This document shows positions 1 through 14,200 of a stretch of 64,000 nt of DNA, one piece after another (within the stretch, counting starts at the first letter, position 1; every line of letters starts with the position of its first letter). The stretch lies in NCBI GenBank assembly GCA_025084515.1, contig JAJAGP010003221.1:16357-80356 (forward strand), read 5' to 3'. This DNA is from Ancistrus triradiatus. Its lineage: Eukaryota > Chordata > Actinopteri > Siluriformes > Loricariidae. Under the pieces are notes generated by a model. The model saw nothing but the letters and a program-made list of their open reading frames with translations, ran no database searches and was not told the DNA's origin. The position numbers and the translations under genes are program-made.

Positions 1-621
1 CACTAGAGTTTTTGACAAAGGTAATATATTATCTTATTATCCTATCTTATTATCCTATTTATTATCCTATTGTCAACACCTCCTCACCAAGTGCAAATAT
101 TCAATAACATATCCACAGACAAATTCAGCATTTTTTTTTTTTTTTTTTTGTTTGGTTTTTTTTTTGTTTTTTTATTTTTCACCCCCCCCCCCCCCCCCTT
201 CTCCTAACCAGATTCTTACTGCTCTACAAACCATCCATTGCACAATTGTAAACCCTCAGGAACACAAGGTGGAGAAAAACTTTTTTAGCGTGGTATGCAG
301 ACACCAGCCAACAGAGCAAACCACCTTCATCATGCAACTCCAGCTAAAATAACATTGTAATAATTACACTTTTGCCGCACCCTCGCGATAGCAATACTGG
401 CTGGGTTAGATTACAGTGAAAGGGGGGGACAAAGCAAAGCTCCAATTTGTTTCCTTTGGCATATGGGAAGTTTCCACCCAGGTTGTTTTGGTCCAGCATT
501 GGTTATAGGTCACCCATAACTCGGGGATTTTCCATCTGTCAATATAATAATACTCATTCACAAACCCAAAGAAGCTATTTTTGCATGCTAGTGGAGGGTC
601 TGTAACCATTAACCTCACATA
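1..621. other. Non-coding, homopolymer-rich start of window
   Basis: No gene seen. Short TATTATCCTA repeats at 26-78 and a T-rich then C-rich homopolymer run at 130-198, which explains the open frame there. The open frame at 406-858 runs into the Tc1 element and has no domain. Confidence 0.6.
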
Positions 622-3565
622 CAATAGTGGTTGAAATTTTTGTAACCCCTTTAGAATGTTCTCTATATTTCTGCATAAATATGACCCTAAAACATCACTA
701 CATTTTCCACCACACATCCTAAAGTAGATAAAGAGAACTATGAGTGCCATCTGTGAGTGGCAAAAGTATATACGAACCTTTTCTTTCAGTATCTGGTGTG
801 ACCTTCTTATGCAGCAGTAACTGTACTTAAACATTTCCAGTAACCACTCTTGATTCAAGTTTTGGCACCATCAGCAGAGAGATGTTTTTCACCCCATCCC
901 CTTACAAAACAGCTTGGTGAGTTTCTTCACAAAAAAAAAAACTGCTTCTACAACTTTGTCTATTGAAATAGGGTTAGGACTGGCCATTCCAAAACATTTC
1001 AATTTATTTCTTCTTTAACCATTCCTTTGGTAGAATGACTTGTGCGGCTTAGGGGGCCATTATCTTGCTGTATGATCCACGTTCTCTTGAGATTTAGTTT
1101 AAAGCATAGATGCCCTGACATTTTCCTTTAGAAAATTTGCTGGTATAAAATCAGAATTAATACTCTACCAATTGATGGCAAGCTGTCCCTAGTCCCAATG
1201 CAGTAAAACGAACCCAAATCATGATACTACCACCACCACCACCACTTCTCCACTGATGTACTATGGTAGACGGTTCTTATATGGAATATAGCATTTTCTT
1301 TTGTCAAGACAATGTAACTCATTTAAACAAAAAAGTTCAAATTTACTCTCATCTGTTCACAAAACATTTTTCCAATACCCTTTGGAGTTGGCTTGATCTT
1401 TAGTAAACTGCAGCAATGTTATTAGTGGAGAACAGTGGCTTTCTCCTTGCAACCCAGTGTTCTCCTGATGGTGAACTCATGAACAATAACAGTAGCCAAT
1501 GTGAGAGATGCCTTTAGTTGCACAGAGTTAGCCTGGGTTTCTTTGTGACCTCAAAAACTATTACACACCCTGCTCTTGGAGTGATTTTTGTTGGTCAACC
1601 ACTCCTGCGGAGGGTAACAATGGTCTTGTGTTTTCTCCATTTGTACACAATCTGTTTGACTGTGGATGCCCTTTTTGATTGTGCAAGTTCTCCTACTTAG
1701 AAAGATGAGAGAGGTCTGTAATTTTCATCACAGGTACACTTCAACTATGAGAGACAAAATGAGAAAAAAAAATCCAGGAAATCACATGGTAGGAGTTTTA
1801 TAAGAATTTTAATTGAATTTAATCAATCATGGTGGAAAAAATAAGCAATATTTCTGGCTCTCACACAGGGGACCTGTAAAACTTCTTTAGGAAAGCTTCT
1901 TCTGTCCTCCACTCGTTACCTGTATTAATGGCACCTGTTTTTCCCACCTGTTTATCTGTATAAAAAGACCACCTGTCCCACTGCCTCAAACAGAACTCTA
2001 ACTCAAGACCAAAAGAGCTGTTCGAAGGACACCAGGACAAAAACTGTAGACCTGCACCATGCTGGGGAAGAGTGAATCTACAATAGGCCAGCAGGCCTGG
2101 TGGTGAATAAATCAAGACCATTGATAATCTCCCTTCAATCTGTGCTCCACGCAAGATCTCATCCCGTGGGGTCAAAATGATCATGGAGAACGGTGACCAA
2201 AAAATTAAGAATTCCAGAACTACCATACAACGAAGGGGGACCTGATGAATGACCTGCAGAGAGCTGGGACCAAACTAAACAAAGGCTACCACCATCCAGT
2301 AACACACACTACGGCCGAGAGGGACTCAGATCCTCTGCCAGTTGGCCAGGCTGGTCCCCCCTGCTTAAGCCAGTACATGTCCGGGCCCACCCGTCTGAAT
2401 TTTCCAGAGAGCATACTGGATGATCCAGAAAGGAGATTGGGCGAACAATATCATGTGGTCAGATGAAAGCAAAAAAAATGACTTTTTGGTAAAAAACTTA
2501 ACCCAACTCGTCGTGTTTGAATGCTGAATTGCATCCCAAGAACACCATACCTACTCTTGAAGCATGGGGGCGGAAACAAAACCTCATGGTTTTTGGACAC
2601 AGGACCAACTGATCCGTGTTAAAAAGAAATGAATGGAACGGGGCCCATGTTATGGTGAGAATTTTAAAGCCAAAACATCTTCCTTCTATCAGTGAGAGCA
2701 TTGGAGATGGAACATGGGCTGGGTCTTCTAGCATGACAATGATTCCCAAACACACCGCTCGGGCAACGAAGGAGTGGCTCCCTAAAAAGCATTTCAAGGT
2801 CCTAGAGTGGCCTAGCCAATCTCCAGACCTCAACCACATAGAAAATGTGTGGAGGGAGTTGAAGTCTGTGATGCCCCAAAACACCACTGCTCTGAAGGGG
2901 ATCTGCATGGAGGAATGGGCCAAAATACCAGCTACAGTGTGTGCAAACCTGGTGAAAGACTTACAGGAAATGTTTGACCTCTGTCATTGCCAACAAAGGT
3001 TATGTTACAAAGTATTGAGTTGATCTTTTGTTATTGACCACATACTTATTTTCCACTGTAATACACAATTAAATTCTTTAAAAATCCTACAATGTGATTT
3101 CCTGGATTTTTTTTCTCATTTTGTCTCTCATAGTTGAAGTGTACCTGTGATGAAAATTACAGACCTCTCTCATCTTTATAAGTAAGAGAACTTGCACAAT
3201 CAGTGGCTGACTAAATACTTTTTTGTCCCACTGTATTGCCTTTGTTCATGACATAGTACACTTGCACAGACATGTTGTAATAAAGATCAGACTTTGATAT
3301 ATCCATGTTTATTTAATACAACAGGGTGAAGACTCACCCCATTGACTGAAAACACCCAACTCCAATTTCACCTTCAAATTAACTGCTAATCCTATAGTTC
3401 ACACATTTTTGACAATCACATATGTAGCATTTCATCATTTTCCTCAATAAATAAATGCACAAGTATAATATTTTTGTCTCATTTGTTTCTACTACCACTT
3501 TCAGGACTTGTTGATCATGTTTTAGGTTATATTGCAGAAATACAGAAAATCCTAAAGGACTGAAA
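622..3565 (-). mobile_element. Tc1-A transposon, degenerate, split by a nested Tc1-B insertion
   Basis: The left end (about 622-740) matches the A-family terminus: ACCCCTTTAGAAT, TATATTTCTGCATAAATATG, AGTAGATAAAGAGAAC. Antisense transposase remnants run to about 1670, stop at ATCTGTTTGACTGTGGATG, and resume after 3233 with TTGTTCATGACATAGTACAC. The right terminus copy lies at 3390-3565. Transposase is on the minus strand and broken by stops and frameshifts. Confidence 0.82.
1677..3233 (+). mobile_element. Tc1-B transposon, nested in Tc1-A
   Basis: The right end closes with TTTTTTGTCCCACTG before a TA (3234-3235). The left end lacks the outermost ~35 bp and starts at GATTGTGCAAGTTCTCC. Both ends carry the long inverted arms AGATGAGAGAGGTCTGTAAT and CACTTCAACTATGAGAGACA. 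Transposase remnants are on the plus strand, clearest at 2616-3023 with EWPSQSPDLNHIENVWREL (last acidic residue of the DDE triad kept). The earlier Asp block is frameshifted, so it is inactive. Confidence 0.85.
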
Positions 3566-4211
3566 ATAGCAAGCACAAATATATTTTTGTTTGCTTAATG
3601 CAGAGGTTTTCAATCGCGGAAATGTAAGTACTATATGCCTAAACTGCAGGTGTATGCTTGATTTCAGGCACATTTTACCACTATTTTTACATTTTGCCAA
3701 AATAGCTAACATCACTAATTTTCAATGGTACCCACAAACCTTTCAGTCCACAAAATGTAGCAGACTGTATCAACAATTTTAAATAATTCTGCAAAATAGG
3801 TTTATTTTAAAAATATGGTTTTTTTTATTAAATAATACATTATTTACAAGACTTTACTTCATCAGATACCTTATGACCTACATGTACAGTTGAATGTGCT
3901 TGCAAAACATCACATCCATCTTTGTTCTTAAGAATTTAGTATGTTAGTTAGACTAAACAATCCATGGTTGATGGCTTTGCTATTTACATCAAATACAATT
4001 TACTTGGTTTGTATTTTGCATCACTCAGTGCCATTGTCTTGGTGACAATTTTCCATGGTGGCCTCACACAGTAGACCTTAACTATGATACTTTGTTTCTA
4101 CACATGGGTTGGAATTTCATGGATTTTTTTTTCTTTCTTTCAATTACGTAATATGGCTAAACTTAGAAATATCCTCTCTTTTAATGATGCAGAGAAACTG
4201 GGTTTATAACC
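3566..4211. other. Unassigned AT-rich sequence
   Basis: No gene or recognised repeat. AT-rich, with short chance open frames on both strands. Confidence 0.4.
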
Positions 4212-4693
4212 TCAAGGTTGGATTACTGTAATGCCGTACTTACTGGATGCTCTAGTAAATCTATAAATAAACTTCAGTTAGTTCAGAATGCAGCCACCCG
4301 AGTGCTAACTCAAACTAGAAAATTTGATCACATCAGTCCTGTTCTATCATCACTGCACTGGTTACCCATCATAGCCCCATCATACCCAGGCCACTTAATG
4401 CCGATGTGCATATTTTACGTTTTATTTGAAGTATGACTCCATGACTTTAGTTTCATTCTTAGATTTATCATCTATGCCGCCCAAGGAGGTTGGGTCCCTT
4501 TTTGAGTCTTGGTCCTCCCAAGGTTTCTTCCTCATAACACTTAGGGAGTTTTTCCTTGCCACTGTTGCCCTAGGCTTGCTCAATTTGGGATTGGACATAG
4601 ATATTAGGAGATAATCTAAACTTGTAAGGTTGCTTTGAGACAATGCTCCATTGTAAAAGGCACTATATAAATAGATCTGACTTGACTTGACTT
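4212..4693 (+). mobile_element. 5'-truncated L2/Rex-type LINE, 3' end
   Basis: Reads RLDYCNAVLTGCSSKSINKL, QLVQNAATRVLTQTRKFDHI, SPVLSSLHWLP, the conserved C-terminal segment of L2/CR1-clade reverse transcriptase ORFs. It is followed by the typical fish L2 3' tail (AAGGTTGCTTTGAGACAATG, AAAGGCACTATATAAATAGA) and a TGACT-type terminal tandem repeat at 4679-4693. Most of the element is missing. Confidence 0.85.
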
Positions 4694-5161
4694 TAAAATA
4701 TATATATTAATCCTTTAATTGTTTACTTGTAAACAGCAGCACAGTGCAAAAATGTAAGTTTGGCTTGTATTCAAATATCTAACCCTCTAAACTTCAGGTC
4801 TCATAGAAGATCGCAAACCAAATCCATCTGATTTTCATTACTCTTCTAGAAGACAGGACAAGAAACCGACAACACTAATATACTATAACAGAGAAAATGT
4901 GTAACTATATTAAGTGTCAGTCTTCCATCTTAGGAAAATTTCTGGACATCAGCTACAGCATCTCAATATCCATATGAGAATATGAGACCAAAAAGTACAA
5001 ATTATTCACTTAATATATAAAATACAAATACAATTCATACAGTTCATTAACAAAAATATATCTAATACCTAAATCATATCTAATATAGGAAACAGGATGT
5101 TGTGCAAATAAAAGTTTTGTCACTTTATGGAGGTAATGCTGTGCTCAGGTGCTCCTCAACC
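4694..5161. other. Repeat-free sequence, probable Tecrem-like 3'UTR
   Basis: Lies directly after the stop codon on the minus strand and shows no repeat or other gene. Assignment as 3'UTR rests on position only. Confidence 0.4.
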
Positions 5162-5222
5162 CTACATGGCTTCTCGAGGACCAGCGTTAGATGAGCTGAC
5201 AGGGGCAGTGCGATTACGAGCC
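5162..5222 (-). CDS. Tecrem-like exon 9: cytoplasmic tail and stop
   Basis: After CATAACACAG|, phase 2, the exon encodes ARNRTAPVSSSNAGPREAM and TAG (5164-5162). The tail is short, basic and serine-rich. The sequence to about 4694 in the minus direction is repeat-free and probably 3'UTR; no poly(A) signal was assigned with confidence. Confidence 0.75.
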
Positions 5223-8200
5223 CTGTGTTATGAAAAAAAGAAAGAATGAAGACTTTGCAATTTCATTTTCAGACATAACCACAACATGGGTATTTCAACA
5301 ATTCACCAGACAACTATGTGTTGTTAGTAATTTTATTACTATATTAATTTCATTAAACTACTAAATTAAAGCCAGAACATGTATACCAAATCACCAAAGT
5401 ACAAAAAACTGTTTGAATAAAGAGAAAACTGTAAATCAAATCAACTGAAAGTTGAGGTGTTTTAAAGCCCTATTGGGTACCTTTGATGGCGACTGGATTT
5501 AGACGACGTTTTTTTGTAATAACTCTTCTTTAGTCTTCAGTCCTTCGCCGGTGTCATATGACCTACACAGCATTGCCAAATGATAACAGTTAAGATTATC
5601 TACTTTCCTTATCTGCATTGTTCTGAATTTCCTTTGACTTTTATTTCACTGAAGACAGTATGAACCCAAGATATTTCTGTTTTTTTCTGCTCAACTTCAT
5701 TTCACTTGTTAATAAACATCCATTCCTGCATTTCAGGCCTGCAACACATTCCAAAAAAAGTTGGGAAAGGGACAATTTAGGGCTAGTAATGAGGTAAAAA
5801 AGCAAGAACTAAATAATGTGATTTCAAACAGGTAATGTCAACAGGAGATTATAATCATGATTTGGTACAATATCAGCATCCACGAATTCTGAGTCTTTGA
5901 GGAGTAAAGATGGCTAGAGAATATCCAGTTTATTAACAAATGTGTAAGAAAGTTATTGAAATGTTTATAAACAATGTTCCTCAAAGAAAGACAGGAAGGG
6001 ATTTACATCTTGCTGAAAAATGCATGGATGTCTCTAGAAAAGATGTCGGGTTGAAGGCAGCTTATGTTGCTCTAAAATCTCAGTGTACTTTTCACACAGA
6101 AGTACAAATGACCATTATGTCTGCAATGAAATAAAAGTGAAAGAAAATCTAAAGAACACTGCATATATTTTTTATCTGCGTCTTCCATACCATCCCAACT
6201 TTTTCTGCTTTGGGGATATAGTACAGTGCAAGTCAGGCAGTGTTCATTTCACAAGTGTTGATGTCAGACAATATGCACACATTTACTGTAACATCACATT
6301 GTCTATCTGTAATTCAAAACCCATTTCCTCAGTTAGTCAGAGAAAGTTGCCCTTATTGTAAACTTCACATAACATACTAGCACATCTGCTCAAGCCAGCA
6401 TCAATGAGTGGCACAATTCCTTCAGAAAAATACTTCTCAGCTCTGTGAATTGTTTCAAAGGTTGAGAACCACCAAGAAATGAATGTGGTATTGAAGGTAT
6501 ACTCAGCAGTTAGTCGCAGTGACCAGCTGAATCTTAAAAAAAAAGAACAAAAAAAAAAAAAAACACAAAATCTTGATAGAGTGGTATTTATAATGTCCAA
6601 ATTTGGCTATAAAAAGTGTGTATTCAAGCTGGCATGATCCCAACATCATGATCCCAGCATCATCATCATCATCATCATAGGGGTCCGCCTATTGCCATAT
6701 TGCGATCAAAAATACTCCAGCCGACACATCGCTCCGTCTGTCGCCAGAGACCACACTCAAGTCAATGCCAATTTAGCGGAATCAGTTAACCTAACATGCA
6801 TGTCTTTGGACTGTGGGAGGAAACTGGAGTACCCGGAGTAAACCCACACAGACACAGGGAGGACATGCAGACTCCCATGTTATCCCAGCATGATTACACA
6901 GTATTCCAAAAAGCATCTTGTGACGTTACTAAATGCTTAGCTTTCTCATTCTTTAAGCGCCCAAATAAATGCTCGTTGGTGCAGAGGCATGATTGGCCCG
7001 AGGGAAGAAAGTCCAGCTATGGGGTCAACCCCTGGTACTATAACAACCCTTGCCAGCCCTACAGTAGACTAGCATCCTGCTCAGGTCACAGGTACGCCTG
7101 CACCCTACATTCTCCAGGGATAGGTGCCTCTTCCCAGGAAATGCTGTGTTAAAAATGTTTGTTTGTGCAGGTTTCACTTCCGGTTTACTGAAGAAAACAA
7201 CAAAGCATTGCAATAAATGATTTTGTAGAGGGCAAGGAAGATGAGGTTAGTGTGTTAGGCTGAAGGTTATTAGCAATATTTCTCCCATGCCAAAACTGAG
7301 CAAGCTGATTCAACATACTACTTAGTTAGAAATGTGATAAGATGGATGTTCTCACCCTTTCCGTTTGTTGCTCTGCCGCAGAACTAGCACGACTACTATG
7401 ACGATGGAAACAAAGCCTATAAAAAGTAGACATATATTACCGGATCTGGGTTAAAAAAAATAAACAACACAAAGTAACAGCATACTTTTCTCTTACTATA
7501 TTTAGTGCTATATTATACTAAAAGTACTATACTTTTTATACTACGTCTTGAGTGATATATTGCTTTGTTCTGATTCTGGTCTAGTTTCAATTTTTCTTCT
7601 TCTAGATCTTTCTGCCGCATTTGACATGGTTAACCAGAACATCCTACCAACTCATCTATCCGATATTGGTATCTCTAGAACCGGTCTTTCCTAGATTAAG
7701 CCCTATTTAATGGATAGGCACTTTTTTCCACATTAATGGCTGCACTCTAACTTCTTGGTGCTTAATCCTCATAAGACTGAATTTCTCTATATTGGCACAA
7801 AATCCACTGTTTTTTCTTTTTCCAACTTTCCCCTCCCCATTGGGAATATTTCTTTTACTCCCTCTGAATGAATATGCAATCTCTGAGTTCTATTTGACCC
7901 TCTGCTCCCTTTGGAACCTCATGTGAAATCACTCTTCAAATCAGCCTTTTCTCACCTTCACAACATCACACGTTTCAACCCTTTCTTTCACATGAGGTTG
8001 CTGAAACTCTGGTACATTCCTTTGTCACTACAAGACTTGACTACTGTAACTCCCTATTGTATGGGCTCCCAGCCAAGACCATGAATGATCATATTACTCT
8101 TGTTCTGGAAAAAACTTCACTGGCTTCCAATCACTTTGCCTATTCAATATAAAATTCTACTTCTCACTTTTAAAGGACTCCGTGGTCTTGGTCCAGTTTA

Positions 8201-11200
8201 CCTGACTAATCTACTCACACGTTACACGTGAAGCCAAACTTTGTTTGTGAAGCAAACAAAAACAGGGAACTCACCTATGACAGCAACAATTATGATCACA
8301 ATTACTGTATGACCTGGAAAAGAAAGCTAATGATTAGCGTGAATACAATTTTAGATTCCTTATAAAGAACTGTTATAAACAATACTGAATTTGGCAAGAA
8401 CAGTGTGGTTTTAATGAATCAAAAATGCCTCATACTGCTGACTGCACCCGTTGACTACAAGCAATTATATAAGATGACCCTGTGGACCACCCAGTTACTG
8501 ATTTAATTTAATTGGAGTTGAAGTAATCTAACAGAAACTGTGACTCACTGGAAAATGAACTGGAGGGTTCCCTTTCTAAGGAAGAAAAACAATGACATCA
8601 GATTATCATATGCCATTCCAATGACAGCTAAACTGTTCCTGTGAGCAAATGAGACAGAACAGCTGCACTATTTACCTTGTAAGCCTGATGGGGTAGTCCT
8701 GGTGGTAAAGATGATGGAAAAGCTTGTGGGAAACATTGTTGTGGAAGGATTTATGTATGTTGGACTGCTGGAGTCCTGTTGGAGTTCTGCAAGCAATACA
8801 TTATACCTTATAAAGACCAAACAAATCCCATTTAACATGTCAATTACTCCAAAGCATTCCAGATTATTTCTGTTTTATTAATTCCTGTTCACACAAAGAA
8901 AAAAAAAATTAACTAATGGCTGTGCTGTCAGTTAGTTCTGCAATGGGCCAAAACAAATGCTTTCCAAAATGCTAACAGGCTAGAAATCTGGGCCAATAAC
9001 CTAGCCACACAAAGCCATAAGAGAGTCTTTCATTTTGTATCCTAGCTAGTACTCAAATGTGGCCTCACTTTTATACATGTAGGTTATGTGCCCTTTAATC
9101 AGAACAAAGTGGGTTTGTGCAACTGGATAGTGAATGGCTATCCAGCTGCACAAACTAAGAGTACTAAGCAAATGAAGCAGTTACACAGTATCAGTCTAAT
9201 CACTGCATCATTTGAGTTTAAGAGATAATCTAAATCAGACTGATCTCTGTAGGACTGTGTATCCTTTTACTGCATACAGTTTCAATTTCAGTATATTACA
9301 AAACAGTTCATGACCTAAAGGCTCTGATCAAAGGTATCTGATCAAATAACCATTTTGAGATATGGGACATTATAGATATGACATTATAGCTAGCTCTAAG
9401 GTATTATAGCCTGCATTTACAGCACAACAAGACCTACGCTTTTTAAAACCCTAGCTGGCAGCCTAAGGCGCAAGGAGCCATTCCATTACAGGGCAAATGC
9501 ACACACATACAAACACAATCACACACAGGCAGTTTAGAGACAACAGTTGTCCTAACGCATGGCTAACTGGATTAAATCCACACAAACATGGACACTTCAG
9601 GTCTCCAGGCCAAGACTCAAATCAGGGATCTTTGGAGCTATGAGGTGACAGCGCTAACCACTGTGTCAAATATGCAAAACATTCTCCTTTTTTACCTTTA
9701 AAATTGTGGCCTAAAAACTGCCCATTCCAGACATGTAGAGCTCTGTCAATATTATCACTAGACTAATATCATTCATATCATCATGGTATACTGGGATAGG
9801 AAGCTTTAACACTGCTAACAAAATCTACTGTTTCAGAATGAGGTATGTTTCTCACAACACACGGAAACATAAGAGTTCTTAACTTATGTGACACCAATCC
9901 TTTTCACTTTACTCACATGTGAAACAAATCACTCAAATTAAACCACTGTGAAAAATGAAATTCTTGCATCAAAAGAATAAAACTCACCTATGCAATTCGG
10001 GAGTGGTGAGCTGTAGCTTCCATTATGCTGACAAGAAATGGAGCTGTTGCCTACCAGCATGTAGTTTTCCTCACAGGAGTATTTGATGATATCTTTATAT
10101 TCAGGAAATGTCTTAGTCAGATTCGTAACTATTATGCTATGAGGAATCCTAGGTGGTTTTTCACAAGTTAACACTATAAAACAAAAGAAAACAAATTACT
10201 CCCAGTCCTGATCTCAAATGATTATGTGTAATTCAATATGGAGGCACATGCATTTGACCTAACTGAAGTTCAAGTAAACTGAGCTTACCCAAGCATTCTG
10301 ACCTTCCACTCCAACCAGTTGCAATGCATTGCCTATAACTTGAACCTTGAAGATAATATCTGGACAGAGAACATTTGTAGCTTTTAAAATTGGGTCTCTC
10401 TCCTAAGAAATGCTAAAAACGCAATATGATGAAGGGGGAAAAAGCATTTACCCTTTATCACACACCGGTTTAATTAATGCACCAAGCAATGTTCCATTAT
10501 TGATTTCATAATGCATATGGGACGCAGGTGAAGGCTCACCACAGTCTTTTTCTGAAAGAAATGTTTGGGAAAATAATAAGCCAATGATACAGGAAAGGCT
10601 GCATCTTCTACTCTAGATGCTCCAACACTGCAGCAGCAGGATAACAGGATAACCAGTACAGTTATACCCAGCTATCCAAACTCCCGCTATGCGAAATATA
10701 AAGTATGTACTATTTATACCCTTGGGAGTACTAATGCACTAATCAGCTATAACAAATGTTAATCAGGCATGGTGTTCCAAATGAATTCTTACCTCTATCC
10801 ACACCCGCAATTTCATTTTTATTCAGTGGTTATTTATGAGGGAAAGGTGGATTGTTTCATACTGTAGCTTTTACTGCTGAGGAAACATACTGTGAGACAG
10901 CATGTGACAAATGTCTCACTGCTCATATTATAAAGGCAAAGCCCTGTCGTATCCGCATACATAACATACAGGAATTATAGTCAAGGAGGAATGGTCCTGT
11001 GTTTCCATTGGGTTATGCCCAATGTTCCACTCCATGGGGATATGACAACCCCATCAAAAGTGTGTAGGATCTTTGAATATACAGGAATGTGTATGTGCCT
11101 ATGTGTGGGTGTATATACCCTTATGTCTCCACAAAAATAAAAAGATTTTAGGCATGGTGGGGACGGCTTAGGTGTATCATTAATTAGCTACAGTGATCAT

Positions 11201-14200
11201 TATGTCTATGGAAAGTCCCCACCTAGATAGCATGACGAACGTGTGTGTGTTTTGGGGGATAGCTGAGGGGTATTATTACTGTATATCATCATATTGACGG
11301 AAAACTGGAACACTGTTTTAAACAACAAAAGTTAGTTCCCTACATGCACATTTTCAAAAGGCCTTTCAAAGGCGTTCATAAGATATGCCAGTAAATCATA
11401 AATGAACCCAAACCATTTTAAGTATAACTACCGCTTCAACAAACTGACACACAATTATGCTCAAGCTTTACAACAATGTAAATTGCACTTGTGCGAACTG
11501 AGTACGCTTTCTGAAGTTGACATACTAACTTACAATTAGGTATTATGAAACAGAATATTTACTTTTACATGCAAGTTCTGGCGTGCTCCAGTTTCCATCT
11601 GTACAGGTGATAGTGTTTGAACCCTGGTCCATGAGATATCCATATGCACATTCCAGGGTGAGTACAGTTCCACTAGGGTAGTCATTCTCCATAAGAGATT
11701 CATCAGTTAACTCCAGCTTGCCTTCCAGGATAGGTTTCAAACATCCCCCTATTCAAGAAAATACATGCATATTAGAAGTCCAGCTTGTGAATATACATAT
11801 TCTGCCCTGTCCGCCAAGTGTACAGTGGTGTTTTAAAGTTTGTGAATCCTTTAGACTTTTCTTTATTTCTGCATAAATATGGCCTAAAGTCCTAAAAGTA
11901 GATAAAGAGAACCCAGTTAAACAAATGAGACAAAGATATTATACTTGCTTGTTTATTTATTGGGGAAAATGATGCAATATTACATAGTAGCGAGAGGCAA
12001 AAGTATGTGAACCTCTAGGATTAGCAGTTAATTTGAAGGTGAAATTAGAGTCGGGTGTTTTCAATCACTGGGATGACAACCAGGTATTCGTGGGCACCCC
12101 GTTTTATTTACAGAAGAGGGATCTATCAAAGTCTGCTCTTTTTTTGTGGAAGTGTATCATGGCACGAACAAAGGAGATTTCTGAGGACCTCACAAAAACA
12201 GTTGATGATGCTCATCAGGCTGGAAAAGGTTACAAAACCATCTCTACCACAGTCACCACAGTCAGACAGATTGTGTACAAATGGAGGAAATTCAACACCA
12301 TTGTTAACCCCCCACCCCACCCCGGAATGGTCGACCAACAAAGATCACTCCCAGAGCAAGGCGTGTAATAGCTGGCGAGGTCACAAAACACCGCAGGGTA
12401 ACCTCTAAGCAACTGGAGGTCTCTCTCACATTGGCTGATGTTGATACTCTTGAGTCCACCATCAGAAGAACACTGAACACCAATGGTGTGCATGGCAGGG
12501 TAGTAAGGAGAAAGCCACTGCTGTCCAAAAAGAACATTGCTGTTCATCTGCAGTTTGTTATTATTTCTGTCTTGAGATTATTTCTCACCAGTGTTTTTAG
12601 AAGTGGATGAAATGTAAATATAACCAACACTTAAAAAGCTTATTACTGAAACTGTAAAGATTATACTTACCTTGTTTGTACTTGTTACTGCATTATGACA
12701 AATTTATTTTTTCATGGCTCTAAGACTTTTCAAACTCAAACAGTAAATTATATTATTTCAAGCTTATTGTATCTTATTTGGGAACTCAGAACCAAAATAA
12801 AACCAAAAATAAAGGCAATCTATAAAAAGTGGAATGCTATAAATATCAGGATTTAGAGGCACCTATTGAGTAGTTAAGTTAGATAGAGTTGGTATCGGTA
12901 TTCTGTATCGGCCAATACCTGAATTTAAGGTATCGGTGCATCCCTACTGATCACGTAATGTTGACAAAATATTGTGAAAAGCGAAACTCGGAAGTGCAGC
13001 GCCGGCCTAACAGTTTGTGGCATGCACATAACAGAGACTCAACAGACAGGAACACGCAATGTCAAAGCTTCCACCCAACTAGGCAAGAGCAAAGCAAATT
13101 ACAAACTCTTAATACTTTTACTTTCATTTATAGACTTAATAATTTTAATATACTAAAGTCTGACACCCTCTCACAAAGCCTACGATTTTTATTATGATCT
13201 TGCAAAGACTGCGAGATGTTGCATTGTCACTAATGCAAGACTCCCAATAGATTGCTTTTGAGATTAACTTTTGAATATACACCCCTAAAAATAAATCAGT
13301 AAATAAAAAACACAGGATGTAAAATAAACAAAGTGGCTTCTAAAGTACTCTAATGGTATCTTAAAATCAAATGAAAACACCACATTTCACTATTTTATGT
13401 ACAGTATAACATTCCTATGTTATTTCAATGCTTGAATTTTATTTTTGTCTTGTATATAGAGTTCTATGTAGATTATGCGCTCCAAAATTAGGGGTAATTT
13501 GGGATTGCATAATCTACATAGAACTCTATATACAAGACAAATATACAAGACATTAAATATTGTAAATATATTTAGAAATAAAATGTAGCACAGTAAAATT
13601 AAGTGTTTCCATTATCTGAACAAAAACTTTTGCTACTACTCCTACTGAACTGTAAAAATCACCTTTACATGTGCCAACCTGATACACTGTAATTTTCCAT
13701 TTGGTGCTGGAGAATGTTCAGCTATTGGGTGTCGACAGTGTTCATGTCATCATTTGTACAAGCCAAGGCTTAAGATTTATGACAATATTAAACACGGTTG
13801 ATTTTATCGGAACATCAAGACAAGAAAAAGACTGACCACCTTACATCAAACAAGCAAGATGATGCAAGTGTGACACACTCTAACAATACTTGATTTTATT
13901 CTGACATTGGAAATTTGTCTGAGACAGTGAAATCACTTAAAAAGTCATCAGGTCATCAATCTACAATGAGACCAAAACCGAAGTCACGGAATCAAGTCAA
14001 GAAGAAATCCTGTATAGAAAAAAAGATGCATCGATAATCAATTAGTAATGGAATCATAGCCCTCTAAATCATTATCAAATCAAACTGTGATGTCCCTAGC
14101 TATTCCCACACCTATGCGACATATTTCTGCACATTTTAATGCACCGTACATGACTGAACAGACTGGAAAGAAATTAGCAAGTACAAAAGTTTGGACACCT

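Noticed and set aside
152..352. Proline-rich open frame
   Set aside because: Created by T- and C-homopolymers; no splice sites or family.
406..858. 150-codon minus-strand frame
   Set aside because: The second half overlaps a Tc1-A terminus; no domain and no coding-like composition.
10360..10400. Upstream extension of the second CCP2 exon using earlier AG sites
   Set aside because: Adds an extra cysteine and breaks the phase-2 glycine split; the acceptor at 10360 gives the normal CCP pattern.
13444..13541. CRISPR-like or terminator hairpin
   Set aside because: One inverted repeat only, in a eukaryotic intron; no array.
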